From Adiantum capillus-veneris (Eukaryota; Streptophyta; Polypodiopsida; Polypodiales; Pteridaceae), in contig CM043952.1 of the NCBI GenBank assembly GCA_014529385.2, forward strand, positions 63,354,870 through 63,418,869: DNA of 64,000 bases. The letters run 5' to 3'. Each line of letters starts with the position of its first letter. Positions within the stretch are counted from its first letter, which is position 1. Below the pieces are notes generated by a model. It was not told the DNA's origin, did no database searches, and saw only the letters and a list, made by a program, of their open reading frames with translations. Below, in pieces: positions 61,054-64,000 of the stretch. The translations under genes were made by a program, and so were the position numbers.

Positions 61054-64000
61054 GTGGCAAAGAGACTATCCAAAGAAAGAAGAAAGGAAGAGAAATTGAT
61101 ACAAGTTCACATAAACCTAGATATGTAATGGAGGCAAGGCAATGCAAAACCAATGGTAGACCACGGAATAAACAATTTGAAAGAGAGGATAACGTAGAGA
61201 TATATGTCAGTGACAATGAGGTAGAACAAAATATTTCAATGGATCAAGGAGCGAGCAAGAGGTGAATGTGGCATGCAAAGAGTGAGATTTACAAAGGATG
61301 TCAACCAATCACATGAGAAAATGTTTGGATGTATAGGAGAAGAAAAATTGTAGGAACAAATTACAGAGTCGTCAAGTGGGGTGGGTGGTTCGTTGTGCCA
61401 TGTTTTTGGTTTCATAGTTGATATGGCTATGCAATCATGATACAAGACAAGCACAAGGCGTACAGAGGCAAGTTAAATTCTTACCTGTTGTTCCTACATG
61501 TTAGCCTGTGTATATTGGAACAAATTTATCTAAGGAAGAGAGTGATAGCCTAGTGTGAAGTAGTTTTCAATTTGAAAATTTTGCAAATAACAACACCACA
61601 AAACACCAATAATATGTCTGCAACTTTTACAGAAAGAGGCTCAAGATGTAGGAAATAAAAGGGGAGGAATGGTTATTCCAAAGAAGCACAAAAGAGATTG
61701 GATTCAAGTGCATGCATGGTTACAATTTTGAAAGTGAACGGCACATGTTTTTTTGAGTCTCGTCAGAGAGTTGTTATGATGTACACATAAAGGTAGAACG
61801 TAGTTGCACTTGTCCTAATTTTTAGGAGAGAATCTATGCATAAAGCCTTTCTAACATGTAAGCATATGTATTATGTGTATGTGCACATACTTGGACTTCA
61901 ACCAAAACACATGGTCATTCATTGGCCTGCACTAACTCCTACAGACCTTGCATTTTTAATTGGCCAAACATGCAAGATACACCCTATAGTATATTGTACT
62001 ATAGAAAAACATGGTGATCTAGAGCTATGCATCAAAGGAGTAACCTCTTATGTATGAGCTGTGGAATTACTTATCTCCACGCTTTGAAGTCTTTTTTTGT
62101 ATCCCCTCTCATTATAGATGTACGCTTTACGGTACATATCTTACCAAATGTTCAAGCTCAAAGTTATAACTTTTGGATTCTTTTACATGTTTTTTGGTGT
62201 CAGTATATCGTATGAGTAATATCTAATTTTTTGGTTAACTTTTTTTGTTGTTGTTAGAAAAAGCTCCAAAAATTTAAAGTCAAAAAGCTCAAAAAAATGT
62301 TTTCATTGCAAAAGCTAAAATAAAACACACACTCTTCTACATGTTTTTGAGAATCCACCATGACAATTAGGTGGATAATGATATCCTTAAAAAGATTATT
62401 TGGTGTTAAAGCAGAAGCATGAATAGTGATCAAACTAATTCCACCTTATTGCCACATAATGAATACAACTCAAAAAAATAGAGTGATAATCCTTGGCTAC
62501 GATGACGGCCTTAATAGTTTGAGCCGATACCATAAGTGACTTACACGACTTATACATCATTCAAAATTTCATGTTTCCATACATAAAATGTGAGCTTATG
62601 CAATTTCCCAAATGTGTGTGCTCTTTCCTTGATCCTAAATCAATGAGCAACACCTTGGCATGGGGTAGAAGTCGTGCCTTGTGGAATGACCTTCAAAGAA
62701 CATTGCTTTGCACATCAAGAGATCCTTCTAAATTAAGATTTATAGATGGATAAAAAAGAAGAATCAAGAATTGTCTAATCTTGATGTCCATCTGTGTCCA
62801 AATGAGAGTGAATTTTAGTCCAATTTTGTTGTTTCTTGCTTGAATCTTGCTCATAGCCATGGTTTTTTGTTAGATTGAGAGTTGTTGTATGTACCATATA
62901 AACCCTCTTGTCTTGGTTCATGGTAACAGTCAGTGAAAGACTGTTCATACACATTGCCAAGTCCCCCAAAATTTGTATGTTTATAACATACTTCAAAATT
63001 TGGACTCGTCTATGCAATATGTCTAAAGTTGAAGCCTTGCTTCACATAATGAAATTATAAGAAGAAAACATGATGGAGTTTAGCATATTCCAAACTTTAG
63101 GATCTTCTATGCAATATGCATAACGTTGAAGCCTTGATTCACATAATGATATTGTAAGAATAAAACATGATGGATATTTTTAGGCTTATAGCCAATGTAT
63201 GATTCTACCAACATGCATATGAAATTCATATAAAATTCTGAAGGGCCGCACCATGATAGCCATACTTCCTGCAAGACTTTTATCATTTTTGTACAAATTC
63301 AAACATAAAGCTCAAGGGTTTTGAAGAGGCTTTGAAGACTCCAGTATGTCCTTGTAAAGTTAAAATAAAAGGCACCTTGTCATTCATCAACAAATAATCG
63401 ACCTTTTTGAGTTGTACATCAGAGTGAAAGCAAGAAAAGTACCTACAATTAATGCATGTAATCATCACACTAACAAAGCATAATGGAGATTGTCCCATGC
63501 TACAAGAAAATTTAAAGAGTATCCACCAAAAACCTTGGATTATATAATATGCTCTAACTACATCCTTGGCCATACAATCCTAAAACAGCCATAATAGGAA
63601 TCACACCCACTTGGAAACCTTGCTCCAATTAGGTGAATCTCACCATTTGGATAGGCATGCATGATGGCCTACAAAATAACTCAAACAAATGTTCTGATAT
63701 GCCATTAGCAAGTGCTAAATAAATCAACTAAATCGTTTATGAAAAAAATTCATTTTGATGTCCAAACATGGAGCTGCTTTCCAACTTCACACATGTTTTT
63801 CTTGTGTAGTTCTCAATGTTGTGCACTAGCCATGCTCAAAATTGACGTTGCAAAGGATTTGCAGGAGGTCAAATTTTGCTCTAAAATCCTTAAGAACTTG
63901 TTCAAAAAAAATCTTCATGCCAAGACTGTAAAATACTCATATCACAAGCAACAATTTACAAAATATGTGGAAGTGCAAAAACTTTAATGTGCTTGCTAGA
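61054..64000. other. no recognisable gene
   Basis: About 2.9 kb without a known domain. Short open frames (e.g. 61002-61265, 61836-62057, minus 63573-63283) lack motifs or supporting signals. A 97-bp duplication is listed separately. Confidence 0.45.
62986..63179. repeat. 97-bp imperfect tandem duplication
   Basis: TCTATGCAATATG...GTTGAAGCCTTG...TTCACATAATGA at 63009 recurs at 63106 with about 10-15 differences. Confidence 0.8.

Noticed and set aside
61002-61265. Plus-strand 87-aa frame as a gene
   Set aside because: It begins in the poly-C run of the LTR end and crosses the element boundary; no domain or promoter is visible.

Overview
This window is nuclear DNA from a plant with a large, repeat-filled genome. 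The evidence is a plant-type, 18-exon gene with GT-AG introns, plant LTR retrotransposons primed by tRNA-iMet, plant LINEs, and long GA/CT and AC/GT microsatellites. The microsatellite and retroelement load would suit a fern or another large-genome lineage, but I cannot fix the species.

The one clear cellular gene is BRF1, the TFIIB-related subunit of TFIIIB, on the + strand from 9116 to 41200. I could assemble 18 exons by hand. They give an uninterrupted frame of 741 codons with a zinc ribbon, two cyclin folds, the TBP-binding block and an acidic C-terminus. Exons 1-12 lie at 9116-12924 and exons 13-18 at 39518-41200. The intron between them is 26.6 kb.

That intron holds a nest of mobile elements, nearly all on the minus strand. 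A decayed gag-protease remnant (13860-15354) was hit by an LTR element at 15355-37306. That element was hit by a relative at 16810-33873 (target duplication ATACT). The relative was hit twice: a third family member sits in its coding region at 26311-30590 (duplication AGAAT), and an unrelated LTR element sits in its 3' LTR at 17501-24403. The unrelated element carries a 463-bp hairpin MITE. The three related elements share 1.1-1.4 kb LTRs, a gag with a CCHC knuckle, a protease in two copies and an unrecognised conserved 3' ORF, but no reverse transcriptase or integrase. The unrelated element has gag followed by a membrane-segment ORF and also lacks pol.

Upstream of BRF1 (1-9115) are fragments: a gypsy integrase/chromodomain end, a DEAD-box helicase pseudogene abutting a polypurine tract and LTR, a gypsy gag-protease with its tRNA-iMet primer site, a LINE ORF1/endonuclease half, and two tRNA-like stretches. 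Downstream (41201-64000) are a LINE reverse-transcriptase half, an LTR with primer site, two unrecognised minus-strand coding-like loci, a deleted copia element and a nearly complete but inactivated chromodomain gypsy element (54925-61053). From 61054 to the end I recognise no gene.

The retroelement genes do not act with BRF1. The relevant relation is that BRF1 must be spliced across the nest. All coordinates were read by eye, so LTR ends without a matching target duplication are approximate.
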